From positions 1 to 64,000 of the forward strand of contig CAZIUI010000008.1 in the NCBI GenBank assembly GCA_964542585.1: a stretch of DNA of 64,000 nucleotides. The letters run 5' to 3'. This document shows positions 45,569 to 54,003 of this stretch, one piece after another. Under the pieces are notes generated by a model that made no database searches, was not told the origin of the DNA, and worked only from the letters and a program-made list of their open reading frames with translations. Source of the DNA: CAYYUA01 sp964542585 (GTDB lineage Bacteria > Bacteroidota > Bacteroidia > CAILMK01 > CAYYUA01). The first letter of the stretch is position 1, and every line of letters starts with the position of its first letter. Position numbers and translations under genes: made by a program.

Positions 45569-46291
45569 TTAGACAGAACGAACACCGGATAAACCACCAT
45601 CTACGCTAATCACCTGACCGGTAATCCAACTGGCGTCATCGGAAAGCAGAAACTGAGTAATCCCAGCCACATCCTTCACTTCTCCATAACGGCCTATGGG
45701 GTGTCGTTGATTGGAGGATTGTTGCTTTTCCTCCGTGGATAGGAGGTTAGAAGCTAGTGGAGAATTGGTAAGGGATGGCGCTACAACGTTTACGCGAATA
45801 TTACTCTTCACAAGCTCAGCCGACAGCGATTTGCCTAAACCTTCAAGCGCAGCTTTAGCGGTTGCGACTGACACATGGTAAGGCATCCCCACTTGCGTGG
45901 CAACAGTGCTGTAAAACACAACAGAGGCATCTCCACTCTTTTTCAAGGCTTTCAAGGCACCTTGGGCGGATTTAATGGCTCCCATCACATTCACGTTCAA
46001 ATCTGATTGAATCTGATCCTCTTTCAGTGCCTGGAAAGGTTTAAGCGTGATCGTTCCTGGTGTATAAACCAAACCATGTAAGGTTTCAGGAAGGGCTTTG
46101 AACGCCTCTTTTACATCATCATTTAAAAGGTCTACCTGTATAAACTGAAATCCGTAGGATTGGACGGTTTCATTGGAATTACGGGCTGCTACGATAACGT
46201 TGGCGTCTTCTTCATACAGTCTTTGGGCGACATTGAGTCCTATCCCGGAGGTTCCTCCGACTATTAGGAAATTTTTGCCTGCAAAACTCAT
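45569..46291 (-). CDS. Short-chain dehydrogenase/reductase
   Basis: The 240-residue classical SDR has the cofactor loop GGTSGIGLNVA, a Ser in VVFYSTVATQ, and YHVSVATAK in the catalytic position (Tyr-x-x-x-x-x-Lys spacing is longer than the textbook YxxxK, with HVS between, so the catalytic Tyr deserves checking). The end WITGQVISVDGGLSG is typical. It is transcribed with photolyase (12-base gap). SDR genes are often neighbours of photolyases; the substrate is unknown. Confidence 0.9.
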   Translation of the reverse strand: MSFAGKNFLIVGGTSGIGLNVAQRLYEEDANVIVAARNSNETVQSYGFQFIQVDLLNDDVKEAFKALPETLHGLVYTPGTITLKPFQALKEDQIQSDLNVNVMGAIKSAQGALKALKKSGDASVVFYSTVATQVGMPYHVSVATAKAALEGLGKSLSAELVKSNIRVNVVAPSLTNSPLASNLLSTEEKQQSSNQRHPIGRYGEVKDVAGITQFLLSDDASWITGQVISVDGGLSGVRSV

Positions 46292-46373
46292 AGATTTGAT
46301 TGTTTGGTGTTAAAATATCCTTTTAGCATACAAATCAATCATTAAAAGGTTTGCAAGCTTGAAGGAAATGAAG

Positions 46374-46997
46374 CTACTCGTCAGACCATTTGATGGTACA
46401 GCCGATCGCCTTCGTTTTAGTGGTAGTTGGGCTTTTTCCTTGTTCAATGGCACTAACCGCCTCCCTTACATATTGATGCTTTACTTTACTTGGATTTTCA
46501 GTGTTATCATCAATGGTTCCTATGTAAGCTAAATTTAGTTTGCCATCTTCCTGCTTATCTAAAAGAAATACGTGCGGAGTACGCGTTGCACCAAAACGCT
46601 TGGCTACATTTTGGGTTCTATCAATCACATAAGGGAACGGATAGTTGCGCTTTTCAGCCCGTTTTTTCATGTTTTTATAGGAATCTTCCGGCACAATATC
46701 CGGATCATTGGGATTAACCGCTATCACTGGATACCCTTGTGGGGCCAGGTCTTTGTGAAGTTTTATAATCCGTTCCTCATACGCCTGTACATAAGGACAA
46801 TGGTTACAGAAGAAAGTGACAATATACCCCTTGGCATCCGGGAAGTCCTCTTTCATTGAGATTTTTTCACCTCTAACCCCCTTCAGGTTGAAATCCCTCA
46901 CGGCATCTCCTACTTCATAGCCTCGCTGTCCGGCATTCTGACCATTAGAGCACGAGCTGAGTAATAGGGTTAAACTTAGCATTAGGAAAAAACGCAT
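46374..46997 (-). CDS. Thioredoxin-fold lipoprotein (redoxin family)
   Basis: The 207-residue protein has a lipoprotein signal with Cys16 after LLSS. An AhpC/TSA-like redoxin domain with a CNHC pair follows (Cys64, Cys67, in TFFCNHCPYV), then VIAVNPNDPDIVPEDS, FGATRTPHVFLLD with the cis-Pro, and a C-terminal GCTIKW. This matches a family of envelope thiol proteins often annotated 'thioredoxin family protein'. It follows the TlpA-like gene by 11 bases, suggesting a paired role in periplasmic redox or cytochrome maturation. Confidence 0.9.
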   Translation of the reverse strand: MRFFLMLSLTLLLSSCSNGQNAGQRGYEVGDAVRDFNLKGVRGEKISMKEDFPDAKGYIVTFFCNHCPYVQAYEERIIKLHKDLAPQGYPVIAVNPNDPDIVPEDSYKNMKKRAEKRNYPFPYVIDRTQNVAKRFGATRTPHVFLLDKQEDGKLNLAYIGTIDDNTENPSKVKHQYVREAVSAIEQGKSPTTTKTKAIGCTIKWSDE

Positions 46998-47008
46998 AAC
47001 TGAATTAT

Positions 47009-47503
47009 TTACAGATGGGGTTCAACAACATCCAAAAGGGATTGGTACCCTTTAAAAGATCTTTCGTAAAAGGCTTCTAACTCCCGGTTATTTTTAACAA
47101 TGTAAGTAGCGGGGATTGCACCACTCCATTTACTGGCTATTTCATCCATCCATTGGTGACCACTTGGTTGGTGCAGGAAAAGCACTCTTGACCTGAGCTG
47201 TCGTTCTTTTACAAACGGAATAACTTTTTTCTGCAAATTCTTGGCAAAATCAAGGCTTACCAGCAAAACCTTTAATGGTTCATCAGCAAATTCCCGTTGT
47301 AAGCGCTCAAAATACGGGATCTCCTTAACGCAGGGGCCACACCACGTAGCCCAGAAGTTAATGACGTAAAGGGTATCGTTATCTTTCTGAAAATAGGCCT
47401 GAAGCTCTTCAAAATTTACTTCTTTAACCTGGCCTGAAGCTGGTGCTAAATTGACCAAACTTACCAATAAAAAAACTATAATTGGCAAATGCCTACCATT
47501 CAT
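47009..47503 (-). CDS. TlpA-like periplasmic thiol-disulfide oxidoreductase
   Basis: The 164-residue protein has a signal peptide (cut near ASGQ). Its thioredoxin domain carries WCGPC at residues 54-58, and cis-Pro lies in GAIPATYIV. It probably reduces disulfides outside the cytoplasm. It is part of a minus-strand run with the polyprenyl synthase gene upstream (26-base gap) and the redoxin lipoprotein gene downstream. Confidence 0.93.
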   Translation of the reverse strand: MNGRHLPIIVFLLVSLVNLAPASGQVKEVNFEELQAYFQKDNDTLYVINFWATWCGPCVKEIPYFERLQREFADEPLKVLLVSLDFAKNLQKKVIPFVKERQLRSRVLFLHQPSGHQWMDEIASKWSGAIPATYIVKNNRELEAFYERSFKGYQSLLDVVEPHL

Positions 47504-47529
47504 AAAACCGCCTTGATCTAGGATTTAGC

Positions 47530-48504
47530 CTACTGGGTGCGTTGCATCAAAAATTCAGCCAAATGGCGGAGTGCTGTTTTGCGGTCTTCTGAAACCGGGA
47601 TGCTATCGAGGTCTTGCATGGCTGCTTTGTAATAATCATACCGCAGCCGTTCAGTGACTTCTGCTACACCAAGATGCTCATACAAGTCCTTTACCATTTT
47701 AACCTTTTCTTCAGGTGGTAAACGATCCTCTGCAAGAAGGTGCTGTAATTGAACACGGGTTTGCTCATCAGCTAGCTCCATGGCTTTCAGATAAAGATAA
47801 GTACGTTTCCCGGCCATGATATCACCCCCTATTTGCTTACCAAAACTTTCAGCATCCCCAAAGGTGTCCAACAGATCATCCTGGATTTGGAAGGCCATTC
47901 CAAGTTTAAATCCAAAATCCCGAATGTCGGTTTTGGATGGATCAGAGGCACGGCCTATCACAGCTCCCAGCTGTAAGGCTATAGCAACAAGGTTAGCCGT
48001 TTTCAAACCGATCATTTCCAGGTAGTTGGAAACCGTAATACCATCTTGGCGCTCAAAGTCCATATCATGTTGCTGACCTTCACACACACGCTTAGCCATA
48101 GTATTATAGAGCTGCATAACCGGGCGCAGGATATCATCTCCTACCTGGCTCATGTAATCATTGGCAATCACGTGCATCAGATCGCCGGAAAGGATGGCAT
48201 TGTTCGTATTCCACTGGCATTGAACGGTTGGGTACCCCCGCCTAAGCGTAGCTTGATCCATAATATCATCATGAACAAGGGTAAAATTGTGAAAAACTTC
48301 AAGTCCAATAGCCGGATTGCGCGCTTCCTCCAGAGAGCCTTCAAAAAGCTCAGTTGACATTAAGGTTAAGACAGGTCTTATTCGTTTACCTCCTAATCCC
48401 AGGACGTACCGGACCGGGTCATAGAGCTCCGAGGGGGATTGAGGCAGGTCCAGTGCTTGAATCCCATCCTCAATGTATTGTTGCAAGGATTGGTAACTAT
48501 GCAT
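47530..48504 (-). CDS. Polyprenyl (trans-isoprenyl) diphosphate synthase
   Basis: The 324-residue enzyme elongates allylic diphosphates with IPP. The first Asp-rich motif DDIMD lies near residues 79-83 with the following RRG, the second as QDDLLD near 208; GGKRIRPVL and the KRTYLYLKA block agree. Chain length cannot be read with certainty; in this phylum such genes make the menaquinone side chain or a geranylgeranyl/octaprenyl product. It sits alone from other isoprenoid genes, downstream of the Opp permeases. Confidence 0.95.
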   Translation of the reverse strand: MHSYQSLQQYIEDGIQALDLPQSPSELYDPVRYVLGLGGKRIRPVLTLMSTELFEGSLEEARNPAIGLEVFHNFTLVHDDIMDQATLRRGYPTVQCQWNTNNAILSGDLMHVIANDYMSQVGDDILRPVMQLYNTMAKRVCEGQQHDMDFERQDGITVSNYLEMIGLKTANLVAIALQLGAVIGRASDPSKTDIRDFGFKLGMAFQIQDDLLDTFGDAESFGKQIGGDIMAGKRTYLYLKAMELADEQTRVQLQHLLAEDRLPPEEKVKMVKDLYEHLGVAEVTERLRYDYYKAAMQDLDSIPVSEDRKTALRHLAEFLMQRTQ

Positions 48505-48581
48505 ACTTTATTTCGGGAAATTGGTCATTGTTTAGTCTTAAATTCATAATACCGGTCTCAAGTTTAAATAGCAAGTACCTT

Positions 48582-49922
48582 TTAAACTCGGAGTCTGGGA
48601 TCCGTTGCTTGCCGCAGCCCTTCTCCTATCAAATTAAATAAAAGTACTGTTATAAAAATGGCCAGACCCGGAAAAACCACCAGCCACCAAGCAGTAAAGC
48701 GTTCCTGACCAGCCCTTAAAAGGGAGCCCCAGGTAACGCTATCCTGGGCAATACCTAAGCCTAAAAAAGCCATCGATGAGGAGGTAAGGATAGCGATAGC
48801 AATACCAAAGGCAATTCCCGTAAACACAGGCGTAAGGGCATTTGGGATGGCATGCCCGAATACAATCCGTCTTTCCGAAAAACCCAGTGCCTTGGCAGCT
48901 TCCACGTAGTTAAGGTTGCGGTTCCTGAATAACTCTGCTCTCATAAAACGGGCTATACCGGTCCAAAAAATGAATCCTATCAAAACTATTAAAAGGCCAA
49001 GAGTTAAAGGACCCGTAACAGCCCTGATAGTGATTAATAAAATAAGGGCCGGGATGGCACGTAAGAGTTCAATTATCCGGGAAATCAGGGCGTCTATGGG
49101 CAGGCTCACCCTTCTGCTGAAAAATGAAAAACGAGCCAGCCGGCGGCCGGTATAGTCGAAAATGCTAACGATTACTGCAAACGCTACCAAGCTTTTGCTC
49201 AGTACCCAAAAGCCTTCTCCAGCACCTCTTGAAAAAGCATCACCAATGGCAAATTGAGGGATCATAAAGCTGTAAAAGAGGGCCGCGAACAAACCCACTA
49301 TCAAACTCAGTAAATGAACCCAGGCCATCTTAAGGCCTCTATCCCCATAATACCCCGCTATGGCTCCTGCCAGGATGCCGATAACAGTCGCAATCCCCAT
49401 TCCCAGCAACCCGATTCCAAGGGCAATCCGGGAACCGTGGATTAAACCAGCAAGCACATCCCGCCCAAGCTTATCCGTTCCAAGCAAATGACGCAGGCGT
49501 AGCGGTAATTGCTGTATTTCCCCCTCTGGATTGCGGTATTGTTGCTTGGCTAAAGGGCTTTTGTAATTACGGTTAAAAGGATCCGTTTCATTAGGAGAAT
49601 AGGGGACTGGAGCCCAAACTACCTTGTCCATCTTTGTTGCTTTCCAATCAATCCCGTCAAAAGCGTTAAGGGCTGTTTGCTTTTCCTCACCGGGTATCTT
49701 AACCTGTTCCTCTGGCTGAAAAGCTAATGTAATAGCGGGATAAAAGGTATTGCCTTTATACACGGCATATAGCGGGTGCCGCGAAGCAATAACATCTGCT
49801 AAAAGGGCGATCAGACTAATAACCACCACCATCCACAGACCAACAACGGCCGACCTGTTCTTGCGGAACTGCTGCAAGTTACTACGCCTAAAGATGCTAT
49901 GGGAACGCTGGTTATCAGTCAT
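48582..49922 (-). CDS. OppC-type ABC transporter permease
   Basis: The 446-residue permease has the N-terminal membrane helix (VVGLWMVVVISLIALLADVIA), an extended periplasmic segment of about 100 residues with PVPYSPNETDPFNRNYKSP, then LLGTDKLGRDVLAGLIHGSRIAL, characteristic of the DppC/OppC subfamily. The ATPase-docking EAA loop is at NYVEAAKALGFSERRIVFGHAIPNA. It is longer than the usual 300 residues, as in Bacteroidota homologues. It follows the OppB-type gene by two bases. No ATPase gene is nearby. Confidence 0.92.
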   Translation of the reverse strand: MTDNQRSHSIFRRSNLQQFRKNRSAVVGLWMVVVISLIALLADVIASRHPLYAVYKGNTFYPAITLAFQPEEQVKIPGEEKQTALNAFDGIDWKATKMDKVVWAPVPYSPNETDPFNRNYKSPLAKQQYRNPEGEIQQLPLRLRHLLGTDKLGRDVLAGLIHGSRIALGIGLLGMGIATVIGILAGAIAGYYGDRGLKMAWVHLLSLIVGLFAALFYSFMIPQFAIGDAFSRGAGEGFWVLSKSLVAFAVIVSIFDYTGRRLARFSFFSRRVSLPIDALISRIIELLRAIPALILLITIRAVTGPLTLGLLIVLIGFIFWTGIARFMRAELFRNRNLNYVEAAKALGFSERRIVFGHAIPNALTPVFTGIAFGIAIAILTSSSMAFLGLGIAQDSVTWGSLLRAGQERFTAWWLVVFPGLAIFITVLLFNLIGEGLRQATDPRLRV

Positions 49923-49924
49923 CC

Positions 49925-51316
49925 TCAGGTTTGGCGGTTTGTGATACGGGGATCTAAAAGGGCATACAAGCCATCAATCAATAAAAAGCTCAGCAGCATA
50001 AACACTCCGATGATCGTAAAAATAGCTACAATTACAGGGTAGTCAGCTCGAAGGATAGCTTGGTAAAGCTCCCACCCCATGCCTGGAATCGAAAATACTT
50101 TCTCTACGATCACGGAGCTTCCCAAAGCCAAAGGAAAAGCGGTGGTAAAAAGCGTAATAACAGGTAGCACTGCATTCTTTAAAGCATGTTTTAGCACAAC
50201 CTTACCTTCAGGCAAGCCTTTGGCCCGTGCCATCCGAATGTATTCCCCAGGTAGGATGTCCAGCATACTAGCACGCATGTGACGACTCAAATAGGCTACT
50301 TGGCCATAGGCATAGGTTAGTAAGGGCAAAACCAGATAAGGAGCCTGCCGGGCTAAGTCCAGCTGGTCATGGGATACACCCGCTCTGCCAACGCCTGATT
50401 CCGGGAACCATGCTAACATATCCGGGTTAGCCAGTAAAAAGATCAAAAGGGTCCCCACAAAGAAATTAGGGAGCGCTGCCAGTGCAAATAGGGTTGTCGA
50501 TGTTAAACGGTCGAAGGTGGAATTCTGGTAGTAAGCGCCCCAAATACCTAAGGGCATGCTCACCACATAAGCTAGGACCACCGCCAAGAAGGCCAAGCCA
50601 AAGGTCCATCCAATGCGAGGCTGTAGACGGTCCATAACCGGCTCACCAGTTTGGTACGAGGTACCAAAATCAAATTGGGTCAAAACGCCCATAAGCCAAT
50701 GATGATACTGGTTTTCGAGCCCCCGCCAATGGATAACAGGCAAATAGTTTTTCCAGGTCCGGGGGGTGCTTAGTATTCGAATGTAGGCTTGGCGTGCCCG
50801 CTGTAGCGAAACGCGGAGTGGCTCAAAAAATGCATACTTCCCGTACAAGCTTTTTAACTGTTTAAATTGATTGCTAATCACCTGATCGCGTTGGGCTGTC
50901 AATAAGTCCCGTAGCCCAAAACGGCTATCAGCCAAAGCCTGCTGAACCACAGTGGGCTGATAGTATAAGGCACTCAGCGAATCCAGCGACAGGGATTGCT
51001 GCTTTTGACGTAAGCGGCACAGTGTACGGTAGTAACGGGATATAGCCGACCAGTTCCCATGTTGGTAAGTAAGGGCACTCAGCGCTTCGCGCTCAGCCGG
51101 ATTGGCTACCCGATAAAGGGTATCAGGGAAAGCGTAAGTGCTGATGGTTATATAAAAAACGGGCCTCTGATTCCGGAAGCCGGTCTTATCAACGGTATTT
51201 TCCTGACCTTGAGCGGTGGTTCCAGCCGTGTACTGCTTGACCACAAACCCCAAAAGGGAGATCGCCACCAACATGGGAATAAACAAAACTAGCCGTTGGA
51301 ACAGGTAATTAAGCAT
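49925..51316 (-). CDS. OppB-type ABC transporter permease with large periplasmic insert
   Basis: The 463-residue permease has TM1 at residues 9-27, then about 200 extracytoplasmic residues (about 30-235) rich in Q, R and L. Five to six further helices follow. The EAA loop is at about 358-382 (EYIRMARAKGLPEGKVVLKHALKNA region). The large loop is helical and replaces the short loop of the E. coli protein. With the substrate-binding gene upstream and OppC downstream, this would import peptides or nickel-like ligands; the ligand is unknown. Confidence 0.92.
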   Translation of the reverse strand: MLNYLFQRLVLFIPMLVAISLLGFVVKQYTAGTTAQGQENTVDKTGFRNQRPVFYITISTYAFPDTLYRVANPAEREALSALTYQHGNWSAISRYYRTLCRLRQKQQSLSLDSLSALYYQPTVVQQALADSRFGLRDLLTAQRDQVISNQFKQLKSLYGKYAFFEPLRVSLQRARQAYIRILSTPRTWKNYLPVIHWRGLENQYHHWLMGVLTQFDFGTSYQTGEPVMDRLQPRIGWTFGLAFLAVVLAYVVSMPLGIWGAYYQNSTFDRLTSTTLFALAALPNFFVGTLLIFLLANPDMLAWFPESGVGRAGVSHDQLDLARQAPYLVLPLLTYAYGQVAYLSRHMRASMLDILPGEYIRMARAKGLPEGKVVLKHALKNAVLPVITLFTTAFPLALGSSVIVEKVFSIPGMGWELYQAILRADYPVIVAIFTIIGVFMLLSFLLIDGLYALLDPRITNRQT

Positions 51317-51343
51317 GTTCGGGAGCAGTTACTTGTTGAATAG

Positions 51344-53161
51344 CTAAGGGCTAAGACCACTGGTTGGGGTTCCCTCCATTACAGGCTTAAAATTATTCAA
51401 AATCACGCCGGGGCGCTCACGGTACATGCCTGCCTTGTCAAACCGGCTGTGAATGGCGATTGCCCTTTTCTTAGAAAAAAGGAATACATACGGTTGTTGC
51501 TGATGAACCCTGGCTTGCAAGGTTTTGATAAGCCTATGACGCTTTTGCGTATTCATTGTGCGGTTAGCCAGTTCAATGAGGGAGTCCGTTTGGGCATTGC
51601 CATAGCCGGTAAAATTGCTGCCGTTGTTTAGCCAATTATCCGTGTGCCAGAGTTGACGCGGATTAACAGGCCCGGAATAACCAGACCAATGCCCTAACAT
51701 CGCATCAAATTCATGATTACGAGCTTCCTCATAAAAAGCTGAAAATTCCATTGCCTTCGGCTTGAGCTTTACCCCGGCTTCTTCCATCACTTCCTTGATA
51801 AGGGTGGCCATCTGGCGTTTATTAGGATCATTGATATACTGAAACTCAAATGCCAATGGAATACGCCTTCCTTTGATAAGGGTATCCCGTATTCCATCGC
51901 CATCATCATCCGTCCAGCCGGCTGCTGTAAGTAATTGCCGGGCTTTAGGGATGTTTTCTTTGGTCGGGGAAAGGGTATCATTATACGAAGCTTTTAGCGG
52001 AGAAACAAAGGAATTCTGACGTGTGGCTTTCCCCTTTGTAACAACTTTGATCAGCTCTTTGACGGGTGTTAGATGGGCAATAGCACGGCGCACTTTTAAT
52101 TGCTTAAAATAGGGCTCTCTTTCTGGACCTGGCCGCATATTAAGCGCTATGTAAGTAAAACCATAGCGTTCTACAAACTTCGAGCGGTATTTTTTCCTGA
52201 AGTAATCCCGCTTGCGGGCTTTTATGAGCTCATTTAAACTTACGTGGGTACTAACATCCAATGTACCGTTCCGCAAGGCCAGCCCAGCCGCAAACTGATC
52301 ACGGATAACCTGAAAGATCAGTTGCTCCGGCCCTTGTTGGTTATATACAAGATCACTTTCAGCTCCCCACCAATCCTGTTTTCGCTTAAGAACCAGGCTA
52401 TTGTTGCTTTTCCATTTCGTGACTTTGTAAGGGCCAAGGCCGTTAAGTTGGGCAGGCTTCCGTCCTCGACTACCGTCATTGAAGCGCTGCATAAAGCTTT
52501 GAAGGCGCGGATGATCGGAGCTGTTAAAATCTTGTGACTGAAGTTCCGGTATTGTGAAATCCGCCATTATCCGCTCCGGATCCTGAAAAGAGCGTTGCAT
52601 TAAATAAAGCCCATTAGCAAAAATGCGGTAGTTAGCAAAGTGGCGTTTATCAAATACCACTTGAAAGGTTCCGGGCTTTTTAGGAAGGGTTTCTACATGG
52701 TTAATCGGATCATAAATTGACTGCTGGCTGGGATTGTTGGTTAGCGGACAACTGTTGACCTTCAAAGTAAATACCACATCCTTTACCGTTAGGCGGGAGC
52801 CATCATCCCATTTTACCCCATCTTTAAGCTGATAGGTAAAAGTGAGGCTATCCGGGCCTGGTTTTGGGGCTCCATTGAGCAAAGGATGGATCAAATCCCC
52901 ATTTCTGATATCCGTTCGCTGTAGCTTTTTTTGTGTATACTGGAACAAAAAAGACCTAAAAGCACCATTCCCATTGGTGGGGTGCAAGGTAGCCGGATTG
53001 GTTGGTAAATGGATAAGCACTGTTCCAGGATCCCTGTCCTGCTCCGGACGGCAACCGCTGAGAAGCACCAATAACATACAAACAGCTGATACACCTGTTG
53101 GGGCCAATGATGGAAGCAATATTCTGGCTTTAAGGATCAGCAAAATGAGCAACTTTATCAC
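51344..53161 (-). CDS. ABC transporter substrate-binding lipoprotein (family 5)
   Basis: The protein of about 605 residues is a family 5 (OppA/DppA) solute-binding protein: GAPKPGPDSLTFTYQLKDGVKWDDGSRLT, FTYIALNMRPGPEREP, and the C-terminal block with WLNNGSNFTGYGNAQTDSLI. It has a lipoprotein signal with lipobox LLSGC. The open frame reaches a TTG at 53299, but that start would lie inside the tRNA-Ser promoter and adds a non-signal extension. A GTG at 53161 or a TTG at 53119 is more likely; I use 53161. It is first in the Opp-like operon. Confidence 0.88.
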   Translation of the reverse strand: MIKLLILLILKARILLPSLAPTGVSAVCMLLVLLSGCRPEQDRDPGTVLIHLPTNPATLHPTNGNGAFRSFLFQYTQKKLQRTDIRNGDLIHPLLNGAPKPGPDSLTFTYQLKDGVKWDDGSRLTVKDVVFTLKVNSCPLTNNPSQQSIYDPINHVETLPKKPGTFQVVFDKRHFANYRIFANGLYLMQRSFQDPERIMADFTIPELQSQDFNSSDHPRLQSFMQRFNDGSRGRKPAQLNGLGPYKVTKWKSNNSLVLKRKQDWWGAESDLVYNQQGPEQLIFQVIRDQFAAGLALRNGTLDVSTHVSLNELIKARKRDYFRKKYRSKFVERYGFTYIALNMRPGPEREPYFKQLKVRRAIAHLTPVKELIKVVTKGKATRQNSFVSPLKASYNDTLSPTKENIPKARQLLTAAGWTDDDGDGIRDTLIKGRRIPLAFEFQYINDPNKRQMATLIKEVMEEAGVKLKPKAMEFSAFYEEARNHEFDAMLGHWSGYSGPVNPRQLWHTDNWLNNGSNFTGYGNAQTDSLIELANRTMNTQKRHRLIKTLQARVHQQQPYVFLFSKKRAIAIHSRFDKAGMYRERPGVILNNFKPVMEGTPTSGLSP

Positions 53162-53291
53162 ACCTGGAACAGGCACGGGTTCTATGTTGGCGAAAGATAC
53201 AAACTCCCAGAGCTTTTCGAGGCTATGGTTTAACCGAAAGCTTAGCCAGGCTTGTGAATGGGCGTCCGGCGTATGGAAGGGCTTTAAGGCC

Positions 53292-53322
53292 TTTGGCAAG
53301 CAGGGTTTTATAGTTACCTTTG
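53292..53322 (+). promoter_or_regulatory. Bacteroidota-type promoter of tRNA-Ser
   Basis: TTTG at 53292-53295, a 19-base spacer and TACCTTTG at 53315-53322 match the consensus in both boxes and spacing. The tRNA begins 12 bases later. It is the best-formed promoter in the window. Confidence 0.75.
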
Positions 53323-53333
53323 CATGATCATCA

Positions 53334-53422
53334 GGAGAGGTGCCGGAGCGGTCGAACGGGGCGGCCTGCTAAGCCGTTGTTCCGCGTAAGCGGAACCGGG
53401 GGTTCGAATCCCCCTCTCTCCG
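53334..53422 (+). tRNA. tRNA-Ser (anticodon GCT)
   Basis: The 89-base gene has a 7-pair acceptor stem (GGAGAGG with TCTCTCC, last pair G-T). The anticodon loop holds GCT between CCT and AAG, a long variable arm of class II type forms an extra stem (GTTCCGC..GCGGAAC), and the T arm is GGGGGTTCGAATCCCCC. G is the discriminator base. CCA is not encoded. It reads AGC/AGT serine codons. Confidence 0.97.
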
Positions 53423-53508
53423 CTAATTGGTGTGAGTTGTTTGTTTGGGTGTGAGTTTATTAGGCTTTGGGTGAGAACCCTTGTTTATGTTCTTTAACAA
53501 AAAGGGAA

Positions 53509-53859
53509 ATGTTTGATTTTGAAAAGCTGGAAGTTTATCAAAAAGTCAAGCAATTAAATGTAGAAACGCATCAATTGCTGAAAAGGGTAGGGAAGGAATT
53601 AGACCTGCAGTATTTGGATCAATGGAAAAGAGCTTCATTAAGCATTTTGTTGAACATTGCTGAAGGTTCAGGAAGGCAAAGCCAAAATGACAAAAACCAC
53701 TTTTACACCATAGCAAGAGGCTCTCTCAATGAGTGTGTGGCATTGTTAGATTTGGCTTTTGCATTGGAAGTGCTCAAAAAGGAAGATTTTGATCGATTGT
53801 ACGAAGAATATGAAAGTGCTTCCAAAATGTTGTTTCCTCTTTACCGCTCCGTAAAATGA
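53509..53859 (+). CDS. Four-helix-bundle protein (23S rRNA intervening-sequence type)
   Basis: The 116-residue protein has the family pattern: FDFEKLEVYQKVKQL at the start, QWKRASLSILLNIAEGSGR in the middle, and ARGSLNECVALLDLA near the end. These S23/IVP proteins form pentameric bundles; some lie in intervening sequences of 23S rRNA, others stand alone, with unknown roles. The start is the ATG at 53509, after a purine-rich AAAGGGAA; the frame is open back to 53467. It lies between two tRNA genes. Confidence 0.93.
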   Translation: MFDFEKLEVYQKVKQLNVETHQLLKRVGKELDLQYLDQWKRASLSILLNIAEGSGRQSQNDKNHFYTIARGSLNECVALLDLAFALEVLKKEDFDRLYEEYESASKMLFPLYRSVK

Positions 53860-53928
53860 AAACCGCCCATAAACTCAAAGAATTTTTCTATTAACCCACA
53901 CCATGAACCAAAAACCAAGAACCACCTT

Positions 53929-54003
53929 CGGGGTGTAGCGCAGTCCGGTTAGCGCACCTGCTTTGGGAGCAGGGGGTCGCTGGTTCGAATCCAGCCACCC
54001 CGA
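53929..54003 (+). tRNA. tRNA-Pro (anticodon TGG)
   Basis: The 75-base gene has an acceptor stem CGGGGTG/CACCCCG, a D arm with GCGCAG..TTAGCGC, an anticodon stem CCTGC/GCAGG enclosing TTTGGGA (anticodon TGG), and T arm CTGGTTCGAATCCAG. The discriminator is A; CCA is not encoded. It reads CCA and probably other CCN codons. A truncated sialidase-like gene on the other strand abuts its 3' end. Confidence 0.97.

Noticed and set aside
53949..54003. Protein tail ending GGWIRTSDPLLPKQVR
   Set aside because: This is translated tRNA-Pro, a well-known annotation artefact, not part of a protein.
53334..54003. Integrated mobile element between the two tRNA genes
   Set aside because: No integrase and no direct repeat of either tRNA 3' end is visible; only the short IVP-type gene lies between.
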